This document shows, piece after piece, positions 43,403 through 52,558 of a stretch of DNA of 64,000 bases. A program made the translations under genes and the position numbers. This DNA is from Pyxidicoccus parkwaysis (lineage in GTDB: Bacteria > Myxococcota > Myxococcia > Myxococcales > Myxococcaceae): contig NZ_CP071090.1 in assembly GCF_017301735.1 (NCBI RefSeq), positions 4,392,001 through 4,456,000 of the forward strand. The letters run 5' to 3'. Position 1 is the stretch's first letter. Every line of letters starts with the position of its first letter. A model generated the notes under the pieces. It was not told the DNA's origin. It saw only the letters and a program-made list of their open reading frames with translations, and made no database searches.

Positions 43403-45706
43403 TTGCCAATCCAACGATATCTCCCCGGTCTCGCCGCAGTGCTGCTGCTCTGCCTCTCTGCCTGTCATTCTCAGCTCACCGGCTCGGCCCAGTTTGGGGC
43501 CTCCGTATCCCAGGCCCTCTCCGCAAGTGACGTCACCCGCGTCAAGGTGACTGTCTCCGCCCCCGACATGTCTTCCGTTGTCGTCGAGTTTGCCCAGACC
43601 AACGGCGCCTGGGGCGGACTCATCGGCAACCTCCCCGCTGGCGCCAACCGCTCCTTCCTCGCCCAGGCCTTCGACTCCTCCGGCACCCTGCGCTTCCAGG
43701 GCCAGGCTTCCGGCGTGACCATCTCCGCCAACCAGACGACGGCCGTGGCCATCGTCCTCCAGGAGGTTTCCCCTCCTCCTCCCTATGGCAACGAGGCCCC
43801 CGTCATCGACTCCCTCGTCGCCTCCACCACCTCTGTCCAGACAGGCGCCTCCCTTTCCCTGACCGCCACGGTGCATGACCCCAATGCCGGGGACACCTTC
43901 TCCCTGGCCTGGACTGCCTCCGGCGGCACCTTCTCCGCCCCCACGGCCTCCTCCACCTCCTGGACGGCTCCTGCCTCCACCGGCGTGCAAACCCTCACCC
44001 TCACCGTGACCGATTCCCAGGGCGCCGCCGTCTCCGTTTCCCTCGCCGTCAACGTCGTCTCCGGCACCTCCACCGGCAACGCCGCCGTCAACATCTCCTT
44101 CAATCTCTGGCCCGTCGTCTCCAGGGTTTCCGCCTCCCTCAACCGCCTCGACGCCGGACAGTCCACCTCCGTCTCCGCGCTCGCCTCCGACGCGGACGGA
44201 GATGCCCTCTCGTACCAGTGGGCTTCCTCCTGCCCCGGCACCTGGACGAATTCCACCTCCAGCACCGCCTCCTTCGTTCCCTCCTCCGTCCCTGCTGGCG
44301 CGTGTAACAACTGCACGCTCTCCGTCACGGTCCAGGACGGCCGGGGTGGACAGACGACGGGCTCCCTCGCCCTCTGCGTCGCCACCGCCTCCACCGAGCG
44401 CTTCCCTCCCTCCTTCACCAATTACTACCAGTCCGCCACCTCCACCTCCCCAGGCCAGACGGTGACCTTTGAAGTCACCGCCATGGACCCCCAGTCCAGC
44501 TCCCTGACGTTTGCCTGGAATGCCGATACCGGCTCGCTCGCGGCGGCTCAGAACACCGCCAGCACCAGCCGCGTCGTGTGGACGGCGCCTCCCTGCACCC
44601 AAGCGGGAGTCATCCCCACCCTCACCGCTGTCGTCACCAATGCCTTTGGCCTCTCGGCCTCAATGCCTTTCTCGCTCTCCGGACTGCCAGCGTGCGCGGC
44701 CAATGTCTGGACAAGCGCCGGCTCCATGGCCGTGGCCCGCGACACCCACACCGCCACCCTGCTCTCCTCTGGCAAGGTACTCGTCGTGGGGGGTGGCACC
44801 AACAACGGCAGCACCGCCTATTCGGAGTTGTACGACCCGGCCACCAACTCCTGGTCCCTGGCCGGCTCCATGGCCTCGGCCCGCATCTCCCACACCGCCA
44901 CCCTGCTCTCCTCTGGCAAGGTGCTCGTCGTGGGGGGGTACAGAAGTGGCAGTTCCATCTTCGCCTCCGCGGAGTTGTACGACCCGGCCACCAACTCCTG
45001 GTCCCCGGCCGGCTCGATGGGCTCGGCTCGCTACTCTCACACCGCCACCCTGCTCTCCTCTGGCAAGGTGCTCATCTCGGGGGGGCACAACGGCAGCAGC
45101 CCCGTCGCCTCCGCGGAGTTGTACGACCCGGCCACCAACTCCTGGTCTTCGGCCGGCGCCCTGACCTCGGCCCGCTACTCCCACACCGCCACCCTGCTCT
45201 CCTCTGGCAGGGTGCTCGTCACGGGGGGAATCAATAGCAACGCCCTCGCCTCCATTGAGTTGTACGACCCGGCCACCAACCGCTGGTCCTCGGCCGGCTC
45301 CATGGCCTCGGCCCGCTACGCCCACACCGCCACCCTGCTCTCCTCTGGCAAGGTGCTCGTCGCGGGGGGAGGCACCAGCTTCGGCAAATACTCCTCCGCG
45401 GAGTTGTACGAGCCAGCCACCAACTCCTGGTCCCCGGCTGGCTCCATGGCCTCGGCCCGCGACGACCACACCGCCACCCTGCTCTCCTCTGGCAAGGTGC
45501 TCGTCGCGGGAGGGGGCACCAGCACAGGCAGGTCGCCCTTTGCGGAGTTGTACGACCCGGCCACCAACTCCTGGTCCCCGGCCGGCACCATGGCCTCGGC
45601 CCGCTTCCGCCACACCGCCACCCGGCTCTCCTCCGGCAAGGTGCTCATCTCGGGAGGGGATGCTGGCGGCGTCGACCTCGCCGCCACGGAGCTCTACACC
45701 CCCTGA
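43403..45706 (+). CDS. Kelch-repeat lipoprotein with Ig-like domains
   Basis: 767 residues from TTG 43403 (AAGGACGAG six bases before); no ATG gives a proper signal. Lipobox LCLSAC. Residues ~120-420 hold beta-sandwich PKD/Ig-like units (VASTTSVQTGASLSLTATV, ALASDADGDALSYQWASSC). The C-terminal 330 residues are seven kelch repeats with the pattern MASARxxHTATLLSSGKVLV and AELYDPATNSWSPAGS, forming a beta-propeller. The repeats are nearly identical in DNA, so they were amplified recently or kept alike by gene conversion. Surface binding or galactose-oxidase-like scaffolding is possible; no catalytic residues are evident. Confidence 0.88.
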   Translation: MPIQRYLPGLAAVLLLCLSACHSQLTGSAQFGASVSQALSASDVTRVKVTVSAPDMSSVVVEFAQTNGAWGGLIGNLPAGANRSFLAQAFDSSGTLRFQGQASGVTISANQTTAVAIVLQEVSPPPPYGNEAPVIDSLVASTTSVQTGASLSLTATVHDPNAGDTFSLAWTASGGTFSAPTASSTSWTAPASTGVQTLTLTVTDSQGAAVSVSLAVNVVSGTSTGNAAVNISFNLWPVVSRVSASLNRLDAGQSTSVSALASDADGDALSYQWASSCPGTWTNSTSSTASFVPSSVPAGACNNCTLSVTVQDGRGGQTTGSLALCVATASTERFPPSFTNYYQSATSTSPGQTVTFEVTAMDPQSSSLTFAWNADTGSLAAAQNTASTSRVVWTAPPCTQAGVIPTLTAVVTNAFGLSASMPFSLSGLPACAANVWTSAGSMAVARDTHTATLLSSGKVLVVGGGTNNGSTAYSELYDPATNSWSLAGSMASARISHTATLLSSGKVLVVGGYRSGSSIFASAELYDPATNSWSPAGSMGSARYSHTATLLSSGKVLISGGHNGSSPVASAELYDPATNSWSSAGALTSARYSHTATLLSSGRVLVTGGINSNALASIELYDPATNRWSSAGSMASARYAHTATLLSSGKVLVAGGGTSFGKYSSAELYEPATNSWSPAGSMASARDDHTATLLSSGKVLVAGGGTSTGRSPFAELYDPATNSWSPAGTMASARFRHTATRLSSGKVLISGGDAGGVDLAATELYTP
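44705..45706. repeat. Seven near-identical ~145-bp kelch-coding repeats
   Basis: The block GCCACCCTGCTCTCCTCTGG recurs at about 44752, 44897, 45045, 45186, 45328 and 45473, with a one-base variant near 45618, so spacing is 140-150 bp. TACGACCCGGCCACCAACTC also recurs. Length varies in loop regions only. Confidence 0.85.
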
Positions 45707-45738
45707 GGGCGCGGCCACTCCGTAGCCGCGTCGTCTGA

Positions 45739-45790
45739 AACGCCCTCCCCTGTCGCCCGTTACACCGCGGCGGGGAGGGCGTTGCTTTTA
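45739..45790 (+). terminator. Rho-independent terminator after the kelch gene
   Basis: ACGCCCTCCCC (45740-45750) pairs perfectly with GGGGAGGGCGT (45772-45782), followed by TGCTTTTA. It lies 34 bp after the stop. Confidence 0.75.
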
Positions 45791-45901
45791 TGGGACCACG
45801 CGGGGGGCGCGGAGATTTTCCTGGGACGGAGGAGGGACTCCCACCTCTTCCATTTCAGAAGGTCGCAGTCACGCCCCCCCGCTTCCCCCCCGAGGTCCAC
45901 C

Positions 45902-48511
45902 ATGGGAGTCCCGTCCACGAATTCCCCCTCCAGCTCCAGCGCCCTCGCCGCACAGGAGGCCGCACGCCGTGCCGCTGAAGAGGCGGCTCGACGCGCCGCC
46001 GAGGCCGCCGCGCGCCGTGCCGCCGAAGAGGCCGCGAAGAGGGCCGCGGCGGAGGCCGCCCTGCGCGAGGCCACCTCGAGTGCGCGCGGCCAGTCCCGGT
46101 TCGAGCCCGGCTCCGCACGCCCCCAAGGCCCTGCGATGGACGCCCAGCAGGCCGCCCCGTCGTCGTCGCTGCTGACGGAGGACACCCGCGACGCACAGGC
46201 GAACTGCCTGGACCAGGCGGCGGACTGGCTGAACAACACCACCCCGGAGCTGCGCGCGCGCTCCGAGCTGGTCTTCCTGAAGGACAACCGCCCCGGCGCG
46301 GAGGGCCAGAGCGGCCACGTGGTGGTCCGCCAGGGTGAGCGCGTCCTCGACCCCACCACGAACCAGAGCTACGCCAACACCCAGGAGTACCTGAAGGCGA
46401 ACCCGCAGTATCAGCCGGTGGGCACCCTCTCCGGCTCCAAGGCCGCGAAGATCTTCTCCACCGAGCCCGGTTCCCCGGAGCGCCAGAAGGCACTGAACGA
46501 CGCCAAGGTGTCCCCCGAGCTGCAGAAGATGATGGTGGCCGATCCCGGCGGCAGCGCCACCACGAAGCGGAGTCTCGACTCGGAGTCGGTGGCCACCGCC
46601 AACAAGGACTACGACACGCTGAGGAAGGGCGACCCCAACAACTACCACCTCGCCGTCACCCAGATGCTCAACGCGCATCCGGATGACAAGGATTACCAGG
46701 CCCAGCTCATCAACCGGTTGAAGGAGGACACGACCGGCGGCGCCGTGCTGAACCAGGTGCTCAAGAGCCAGTACACGGTGAATGCCGAAACCGGGGGCCT
46801 CGGCAGCACGGACGAGGCCCGGGCGAAGCTCATCGGCGCGATGAATGCCGCCATCGAGGCGGGGACGCTCACCGAGGCGGAAATCAACCAGCTGTCTCGC
46901 GGAGACATGCGGGAGATCTGGCAGGCCATCGCTCCGCAGCTGGGCGTGCGCGTCTCGGATGTGAATGGCACCGTCGAGCCACTGAAGGCCCAGGCGGCCA
47001 AGGTCGATGAAACGCAGAGGGCCGTCGAGGCGAAGGAGCAGGAGCTGGCCGAGCAGCTCGCGTCCTTCGGCCCCGCGCTCACCGAGGACCAGCGCAAGGC
47101 CTACGTGAAGGCCTTCCAGGACGACCCGAAGAACAAGAAGACCTACGAGGACCACCAGTCGGCGCTCAACAAGCTGTCGGAGCTGGTGGGCACGGACACG
47201 AAGGCGCTCCACGCAGCGGCCCAGAGCTCGCCCGAGGAGGCCAAGGCCATCGCCCACTCCCTGGCCCTGCTCGGCAACTCACCGGACCACGCGCAGCAGA
47301 CGCTGTCGCTCGCCGCCGAGCTCGGCAGGATTGACCCCAACTCGAAGCTTCTCACCGAGCCCGAGACGAAGAAGGCCGTATCCGACGCCGTCAATCAGCG
47401 AGCCCTCAAGCTGATGATGGAGTCCGACAATCCGCAGGCGGGACTCGACACGCTGCTCAAGGAGCTGGAGCCGCTCAAGATCTCCACCGAGCTCTTCAAG
47501 GGAATCAATGACACCAAGGGCGCCCTCGGCGAGCTCAAGGAAGGCAACTTCAACTTCGTGAAGAACCTGGCCGAAGGCGCCAAGGACCCCGTCAGCCGCG
47601 GCGTCGCGCGTGCCCTCATCGGCTTCGGCGCGCTGGCCGCGTACAACGAGAGCCAGCAGAAGGGGGACGACTACCAGAAGAAGATGCTGAAGGAGCTGGG
47701 AGGCGCGTCGAGCGAGCTCAGCAACCTCGTCGCCGAGTCCGCGGCGTCGGCGGCCGAGTCCGGCAAGTGGCTGAAGATGAGCGTCAACACGGTCGGCGCC
47801 GAGAAGGTCGCGAAGTTCGCGGGCAGGCTGGCGCCGGCCATGGGCCTCGGAGTCAGCATTCTCTCCTACGACCTGCACAAGAAGGCCAACGAGGAGAACG
47901 GCAACGTCGGCCTGCGGATGGCCATGGCGGGCGACATCATCAGCGGCGCGGGAGCAGTCCTGGAGTGCATCCCCGTGACGGCCCCCGTCGGCGCGCTCTT
48001 CAGCGGCGTCGGCACCGCCATCTCCGCGGCGGGCGAGCTCATCGACTGGTTCCTCAAGCGCGGCGAGGTCAAGGACGACCAGCGCAAGTACCTGGAGGCC
48101 GCGGGCGTCTCCAAGGAGCTCATCAACGCCATGTCCGACGCGGACAAGGAGCACGTGAAGCTCCTCGTCGAGGACATGGGCATCCCGGCGGACCGGCTCC
48201 AGTCCGTGCTCAGCGCGAGCCCATGGTTGCTCAACGAAGAGGGGCCGGGGGTTGAGGGACTGGCTGCGCTGATGAAGCACCGGGGCATCCACGGCCCCGC
48301 GGCGGCGGACTTCCTGGAGAAGATGCAGAAGGCCGGGAGCGCCGAGGACATGCGGCGCGCGGTGAACCACTTCGGCACCGCCGTTCAGCACTTCGCCGAC
48401 CCGACCAGGCCGCTGAGCGAGATCACCCCCGAGACGTGGAAGGCCATCATCAACCTCGCCGTGCAGGACGGGGCTGGCAATCCCGCGCTGGACGCGCTCA
48501 GCAAGGGGTGA
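45902..48511 (+). CDS. Large Ala-rich protein with possible Cys/His protease-like domain and hydrophobic C-terminal segment
   Basis: 869 residues from ATG 45902 (GAGGT upstream); no signal peptide. Residues ~15-60 are an Ala/Arg/Glu coiled coil (RRAAEEAARRAAEAAARRAA). Around 95-165 a Cys-His-Asp order (NCLDQAADWL, SGHVVVRQG, VLDPTTNQSY) resembles papain-like folds. A long helical middle follows. At ~640-720 hydrophobic Gly/Ala segments (LAPAMGLGVSILSY, GALFSGVGTAISAAGELIDW) could insert in a membrane. The overall look is that of an exported effector or toxin translocated without a Sec signal (inference). No immunity-like small gene follows; the next gene is a convergent barrel protein. Confidence 0.6.
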   Translation: MGVPSTNSPSSSSALAAQEAARRAAEEAARRAAEAAARRAAEEAAKRAAAEAALREATSSARGQSRFEPGSARPQGPAMDAQQAAPSSSLLTEDTRDAQANCLDQAADWLNNTTPELRARSELVFLKDNRPGAEGQSGHVVVRQGERVLDPTTNQSYANTQEYLKANPQYQPVGTLSGSKAAKIFSTEPGSPERQKALNDAKVSPELQKMMVADPGGSATTKRSLDSESVATANKDYDTLRKGDPNNYHLAVTQMLNAHPDDKDYQAQLINRLKEDTTGGAVLNQVLKSQYTVNAETGGLGSTDEARAKLIGAMNAAIEAGTLTEAEINQLSRGDMREIWQAIAPQLGVRVSDVNGTVEPLKAQAAKVDETQRAVEAKEQELAEQLASFGPALTEDQRKAYVKAFQDDPKNKKTYEDHQSALNKLSELVGTDTKALHAAAQSSPEEAKAIAHSLALLGNSPDHAQQTLSLAAELGRIDPNSKLLTEPETKKAVSDAVNQRALKLMMESDNPQAGLDTLLKELEPLKISTELFKGINDTKGALGELKEGNFNFVKNLAEGAKDPVSRGVARALIGFGALAAYNESQQKGDDYQKKMLKELGGASSELSNLVAESAASAAESGKWLKMSVNTVGAEKVAKFAGRLAPAMGLGVSILSYDLHKKANEENGNVGLRMAMAGDIISGAGAVLECIPVTAPVGALFSGVGTAISAAGELIDWFLKRGEVKDDQRKYLEAAGVSKELINAMSDADKEHVKLLVEDMGIPADRLQSVLSASPWLLNEEGPGVEGLAALMKHRGIHGPAAADFLEKMQKAGSAEDMRRAVNHFGTAVQHFADPTRPLSEITPETWKAIINLAVQDGAGNPALDALSKG

Positions 48512-48517
48512 GCGCCG

Positions 48518-49201
48518 TCAGAAGCTGAAGCCCACGCGCAGGAAGTCCATGTTGATGTCCAGGATGCGCCCGGTCCGTTCCTCATCGCCCCACGGCATGC
48601 CGTACTGCGCACCGAGGTCGATTTCCTTGCGCCGCTGGTTCCAGCTGTAGCCCACCCCCGCGCCCACGGCCACGGCGAGGTAGCCGCGGTTGCGCGGGGC
48701 CGTCTTCCGGTACCCGAGGTCGAGGCCGAGCGTGAGCTGTCCCCCCGTCGTGCTGCGATTGGCCACCGCTCCCGCTTCGTACTCGGGGCGGTCGTCCTCG
48801 TGACTCCACATGCCGTCCACGCGGGGCTGGAGGAAGAAGCCGTCTCCCCGGGCCTGGGGCCATGGCGTCCACGCCACTCCCGTGGAGACCTTGAGGGCCC
48901 GGACCGTTCCGCAACGGCCGCGGTTCTCGTCACAGCGAGCGCGCGTGTACATGGGCTCGACCTGGAGGACCAGGTCGGTCCTCTCCGACAGTTGCATGTT
49001 CATTCCAACGGGGAGCCCCAGGTGCAGCACACCGCCCATGACAGGCCCCATCACCAGCAGGGATCCATGCACCATCGGCACCACCCAGAGCGCATGCGCG
49101 GGACGCTCGCCCTGGGATGGATAGGGTGAGAGCGGCTCCACCGCCTCCGCGCGCGTGGTGGCAACGAGGAGGAGGACCGGAATCAGCAGCGCCTTCTTCA
49201 T
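48518..49201 (-). CDS. Outer-membrane beta-barrel-like protein
   Basis: 227 residues from ATG 49201 with GGAG upstream. Signal peptide (LLIPVLLLVATTRAEA). The mature chain alternates polar and hydrophobic residues in strands, with repeated aromatic girdle patterns (GFFLQPRVDGMWS, GLDLGYRKTAP, YLAVAVGAGVGYSW), and ends in FLRVGFSF, the C-terminal aromatic signature recognised by BamA. Eight to ten strands are likely. Function unknown. It converges on the large Ala-rich gene with 6 bp between stops. Confidence 0.75.
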   Translation of the reverse strand: MKKALLIPVLLLVATTRAEAVEPLSPYPSQGERPAHALWVVPMVHGSLLVMGPVMGGVLHLGLPVGMNMQLSERTDLVLQVEPMYTRARCDENRGRCGTVRALKVSTGVAWTPWPQARGDGFFLQPRVDGMWSHEDDRPEYEAGAVANRSTTGGQLTLGLDLGYRKTAPRNRGYLAVAVGAGVGYSWNQRRKEIDLGAQYGMPWGDEERTGRILDINMDFLRVGFSF

Positions 49202-49377
49202 ACGCGAGGCTCCATGCGTCGGGGGTCCCCCCGCCTCGCAAGGTCCGTTCCAATGGTTCGTACGAGGGTCGCTCAGAGAGGAACAGGCAGGCCGCATGAC
49301 ACGGCTGTCAGAGGCCCGGCGCCCGGATTCCGGACGCGGCTGTCGCGGCGCCCGGCATTGAATAGGCTCAGGGAGGT

Positions 49378-50829
49378 ATGAGCACATCATCGCGAGCGAT
49401 TTCGCGGGAGCGGCGCCTTCACAGGCCGAGCACGAAGCTCTCGGGCCACTCCTCGCACATCATCGCCGCGGACTGGTCCGCGGACTCGTCCCGACTGGTC
49501 TCGGCCGCATGGAACGACTCCGTGGTTCGCGTGTGGGACGTCGAAGCACAGCGGACCGTGTCGAAGCTCGAGGTCGCGAAGGGGGTCAACAACGTCCGAC
49601 TGTTCCCGGCCGGGGACCGGTTGGTCGCGACGTTCGACGACGAGGTCGCTCGGGTGTACGCGCTCACCTCCGGCAGGGAGCTCGCGAGTGCCCGCCAGAG
49701 AGCGCGTACCAAGGCGCTGGAGGTGGGGCCGAACGACGAGGTGTATTGGGCGGGGTTCGGCGCCGGTGGCGACGTGGTCTGGTCGTGGAGCCCTGGCGGG
49801 GAGCCGAAGCCGCTCCTGAACGGCATCGACAGCTTCGAGCCTCACTGCGGCCTTGCGTTGTCCCGGGACGGAACGGAGCTGTGGTGCTTCTTCGAATGGG
49901 ACCTCATGGGGTTCGACACGCGAACAGGTGCGGAGCTCGCACGATTCAAGATGGACCGGGACGTGGCACTCGGGACCGGCTTCGTGGTGCCTCCCGGGCG
50001 CTGTGCGGTGGCCGTGAAATCACATCTCAACCGGGATGACGATCCGGTCCGGCCACGCCTCTACAAGTGGGACCTCGAGTCCGGCAGGCATGACTGGGGC
50101 TCGGAAATCTTGAGGTATGGCCATGGTTGGAGACCGTTGCTGGCGATGGCCCGGAGCACGCGCTGGCTCGCGACTGTCGGCGAGGATGGCGTGTTGCTCC
50201 TGTCGAATCGCAGCGGACGGGTGCTCGGGATGCTGCCATGTGAGGCGCACGCGAGCGACATCTCCTGCCTGAGCGTGTCTCCGGATGAGCGCTTCGTCGC
50301 GGTGGGGACTTCAAATGGCGCACTGGTCGTCCACGACGTGGGCGACGCGATGCTCGACCCCATCGTGACGGCGCCGCGCATCGCCAGATTCTCCCGCATG
50401 GGAGGAAGCCCGCTCCTGCTGCGGCTGCGGAAACGACCGGGATTGTGGATTCGGGTGCACGAGAACGGCGACCTCGAGAAGGCCGAGGGCGATGCCCGCG
50501 CCGATTCGGTCATCACGACCCCGGTCGTCCGGACCGGCCAGCCGATGCAGCTCGCCGTTCACCCTTCCCGCCTCGCCTGGGAGCTCCGCAGACGCCTCTG
50601 GGCACAGGAGCTCACGAAGCCTCCGTCCTGGAGCAGGGCTCATGCCGTGCAGGTCTTCGTCGGCGGCGACCTGGTCGTCGAGGGCCATGTCGGCATCGGG
50701 AGTGGCGAGGACATCCTCGGCGTCGACAGCGACCCCGACGGCGTCGGGGAGCGGGTCACTGGAGAGCTCAGCGCCCGGACAATCCTCGACGGTATCGAAA
50801 GCCTGCTGGCGTTGCTTCCGGGCGACTGA
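49378..50829 (+). CDS. WD40-repeat protein
   Basis: 483 residues with no signal peptide. Clear WD40 blades: LSGHSSHIIAADWSADSSRL followed by VVRVWDVEAQ at ~20-60, and HASDISCLSVSPDERFVAVG near 300. The blades between are diverged. The C-terminal ~110 residues (ELRRRLWAQELTKPPSW, DSDPDGVGERVTGELSARTI) are not WD40. The gene precedes the second Ser/Thr kinase by 96 bp on the same strand, so it may act as its scaffold (inference). Confidence 0.8.
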   Translation: MSTSSRAISRERRLHRPSTKLSGHSSHIIAADWSADSSRLVSAAWNDSVVRVWDVEAQRTVSKLEVAKGVNNVRLFPAGDRLVATFDDEVARVYALTSGRELASARQRARTKALEVGPNDEVYWAGFGAGGDVVWSWSPGGEPKPLLNGIDSFEPHCGLALSRDGTELWCFFEWDLMGFDTRTGAELARFKMDRDVALGTGFVVPPGRCAVAVKSHLNRDDDPVRPRLYKWDLESGRHDWGSEILRYGHGWRPLLAMARSTRWLATVGEDGVLLLSNRSGRVLGMLPCEAHASDISCLSVSPDERFVAVGTSNGALVVHDVGDAMLDPIVTAPRIARFSRMGGSPLLLRLRKRPGLWIRVHENGDLEKAEGDARADSVITTPVVRTGQPMQLAVHPSRLAWELRRRLWAQELTKPPSWSRAHAVQVFVGGDLVVEGHVGIGSGEDILGVDSDPDGVGERVTGELSARTILDGIESLLALLPGD

Positions 50830-50848
50830 ACTGGTGTGGCCTACCGTA

Positions 50849-50879
50849 GACAAGGCTGACGCGGGCCTACTCGCCGAGT
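50849..50879. repeat. 31-bp dispersed repeat, copy 2
   Basis: Partner of 43058-43088, 28 of 31 bases identical. It lies in the short gap between the WD40 gene and the kinase gene. Confidence 0.65.
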
Positions 50880-50925
50880 AGTCTGCGGCGAGCAACGTCC
50901 ACTGCGTCACCCTCTTGAGCCCGCC

Positions 50926-52353
50926 ATGCCGCCTGATCACCCGAATCCGGCACGCCTTCGACTGGGAACCCTGATTGGCTCCTGGCGCGTCGTGGAGCGC
51001 AGAGGCTTGGGCGCCTATGGCGCCGTCTACCGCGCCTTCGGGGAGTTCGCGGGCCCCGTGGCCCTCAAACTGGCGTTGAACCCCGGCGACGAACGCTTCG
51101 CGCGGGAAGTCGAGCTCCTCTCGCGCATCCGCCACCCGAGCGTCCCCCGCCTCGTGGACCACGGAATCTGGCAGCCTCGAGTTGGCCCTTCCTTCCCCTA
51201 CCTCGCCATGGCGCTCATCGAAGGCGTCCCGCTGTACGACTGGGCTCGCGAGTACGTGCCCTCTTCCCGGCAGGTGCTCCGACTCCTCGCCAGTCTCGCG
51301 CGGGCGCTGGAAGCCACGCACGCGGCCGGAGGCGTGCACCGTGACGTCAAAGGCGACAACATGCTGGTGCGTGAAGCCGACGGCCGCGTCTTCCTCACCG
51401 ACTTCGGCGCCGGGCACTACGCCGGGGCCGCCCGGCTCACCTGGAGCGTGTTTCCTCCCGGCACTCCCGCCTACCGCTCACCTGAGGCGTGGCGCTCCGT
51501 ACAGCTCCCCGTCCGTGCTCCCTTCGTGCCCTACTCGCCCGGGCCGGCCGACGATGTCTTCGCCCTGGGCGTTACCGCCTACCGGTTGGTGACGGACGAG
51601 TACCCTCCCGCCACGCAGCCCACTGAGGAGGGGCCCTACCCCTGGCACGAGGACGGTCCCGGTCCAAGGCCACCGCGCACCGTCAATGCCCGTTGCTGCG
51701 CGGAGCTCAGTGCCCTGGTGTTGCAGATGCTCTCTGTGCGCCCGGAGGCGCGCGGGAGTGCCCGCGAGTTGGCGGAGGCGCTGGAGAACGCCGCGCACGA
51801 TGCAGGCCCCGAAGCGGATGTGCCCCTCTTCGCTCTGGAGGCGCCGCAGCCCGAGGAGACAAGGGATGAACCCCGGCACGCCTCGCCACAAGCGAAGGTG
51901 CATGCGTGGCGGCCCTGGCTCGGGGCGGCCAGCCTGGGGGCGACATTAACGGCCTTCGGAGCCGTCTGGCTGCTGAGCGCTCGGACTGGAGAGGAGCCGG
52001 CGACGGTACACGGGGCGCTGCGCGTGGAGATGAAAGATGGCGGCACCGTGGCCGTTGGGGATTCAGTGTTGACGGCACCGGCGGAGCCCACTCAAGCATC
52101 GTCCGTGAGGACGAGCATCGCCTTGGACGTGCCACTGAAGCCGCTTCCAGGGCAGCGCCGACCTGATGCCAGCGGCCGCTGCCCCGGCAAGCAACAGGTC
52201 GTTATCAACGGCGGCTGCTGGTTCCGGGTGACATCGGACACGAAGGAGTGCGACCTCGACGCCTACGCGTACAAAGGGGACTGCTACACTCCCGTCCTCC
52301 CCCACACGCGCCCTCCCACTTCGAGCCCCACGGACGGGGCTGACGGCGGATAG
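50926..52353 (+). CDS. Ser/Thr protein kinase with single transmembrane helix
   Basis: 475 residues. Complete Hanks-type kinase domain: Gly loop GLGAYGAVY, Lys in VALKLAL, catalytic HRDVKGDN, Mg-binding DFGAG and the APE-equivalent YRSPEAW. One transmembrane helix lies at ~330-350 (LGAASLGATLTAFGAVWLLS). The ~125-residue outer part is Pro-rich and ends in a Cys-containing motif (GRCPGKQQVVINGGCWF, then ECDLDAYAYKGDCY) that recurs in myxobacterial kinases. It would phosphorylate cytoplasmic targets, possibly FHA proteins such as the activator at 3159-4541, in response to an external signal. Confidence 0.92.
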   Translation: MPPDHPNPARLRLGTLIGSWRVVERRGLGAYGAVYRAFGEFAGPVALKLALNPGDERFAREVELLSRIRHPSVPRLVDHGIWQPRVGPSFPYLAMALIEGVPLYDWAREYVPSSRQVLRLLASLARALEATHAAGGVHRDVKGDNMLVREADGRVFLTDFGAGHYAGAARLTWSVFPPGTPAYRSPEAWRSVQLPVRAPFVPYSPGPADDVFALGVTAYRLVTDEYPPATQPTEEGPYPWHEDGPGPRPPRTVNARCCAELSALVLQMLSVRPEARGSARELAEALENAAHDAGPEADVPLFALEAPQPEETRDEPRHASPQAKVHAWRPWLGAASLGATLTAFGAVWLLSARTGEEPATVHGALRVEMKDGGTVAVGDSVLTAPAEPTQASSVRTSIALDVPLKPLPGQRRPDASGRCPGKQQVVINGGCWFRVTSDTKECDLDAYAYKGDCYTPVLPHTRPPTSSPTDGADGG

Positions 52354-52402
52354 ACCAGATGCATGCCCAGAGCTTCGGCTGTGGGAACTGATGCGCCAAT
52401 GG

Positions 52403-52443
52403 CCTCTTCAATCAAGAGGTCGCGGACTCGAAATCCCGAGTCC
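52403..52443. terminator. Two tandem hairpins between convergent genes
   Basis: CCTCTT/AAGAGG (52403-52419, 5-base loop) and GGACTCG/CGAGTCC (52424-52443, 6-base loop) are perfect stems lying 4 bp apart. They sit between the kinase gene and the convergent gene at 52559. No U-tract; could serve both strands. Confidence 0.4.
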
Positions 52444-52558
52444 CCAGCCAACATTGACTGATTTGCGGCCCGCCGCGTCTGCCTATTCTCCCAAGGGCGC
52501 GCACACATCGTACGTGAGCGCTGCGAAGAACGGGACACGTTCATGACCGCCTCGCGAC

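Noticed and set aside
52403..52452. tRNA-Ser-like anticodon arm (GGACTCGAAATCC) near 52424
   Set aside because: The loop resembles tRNA-Ser(CGA), but the stem does not pair properly as an anticodon arm and there is no acceptor, D-arm or T-arm around it. It fits a simple hairpin better.
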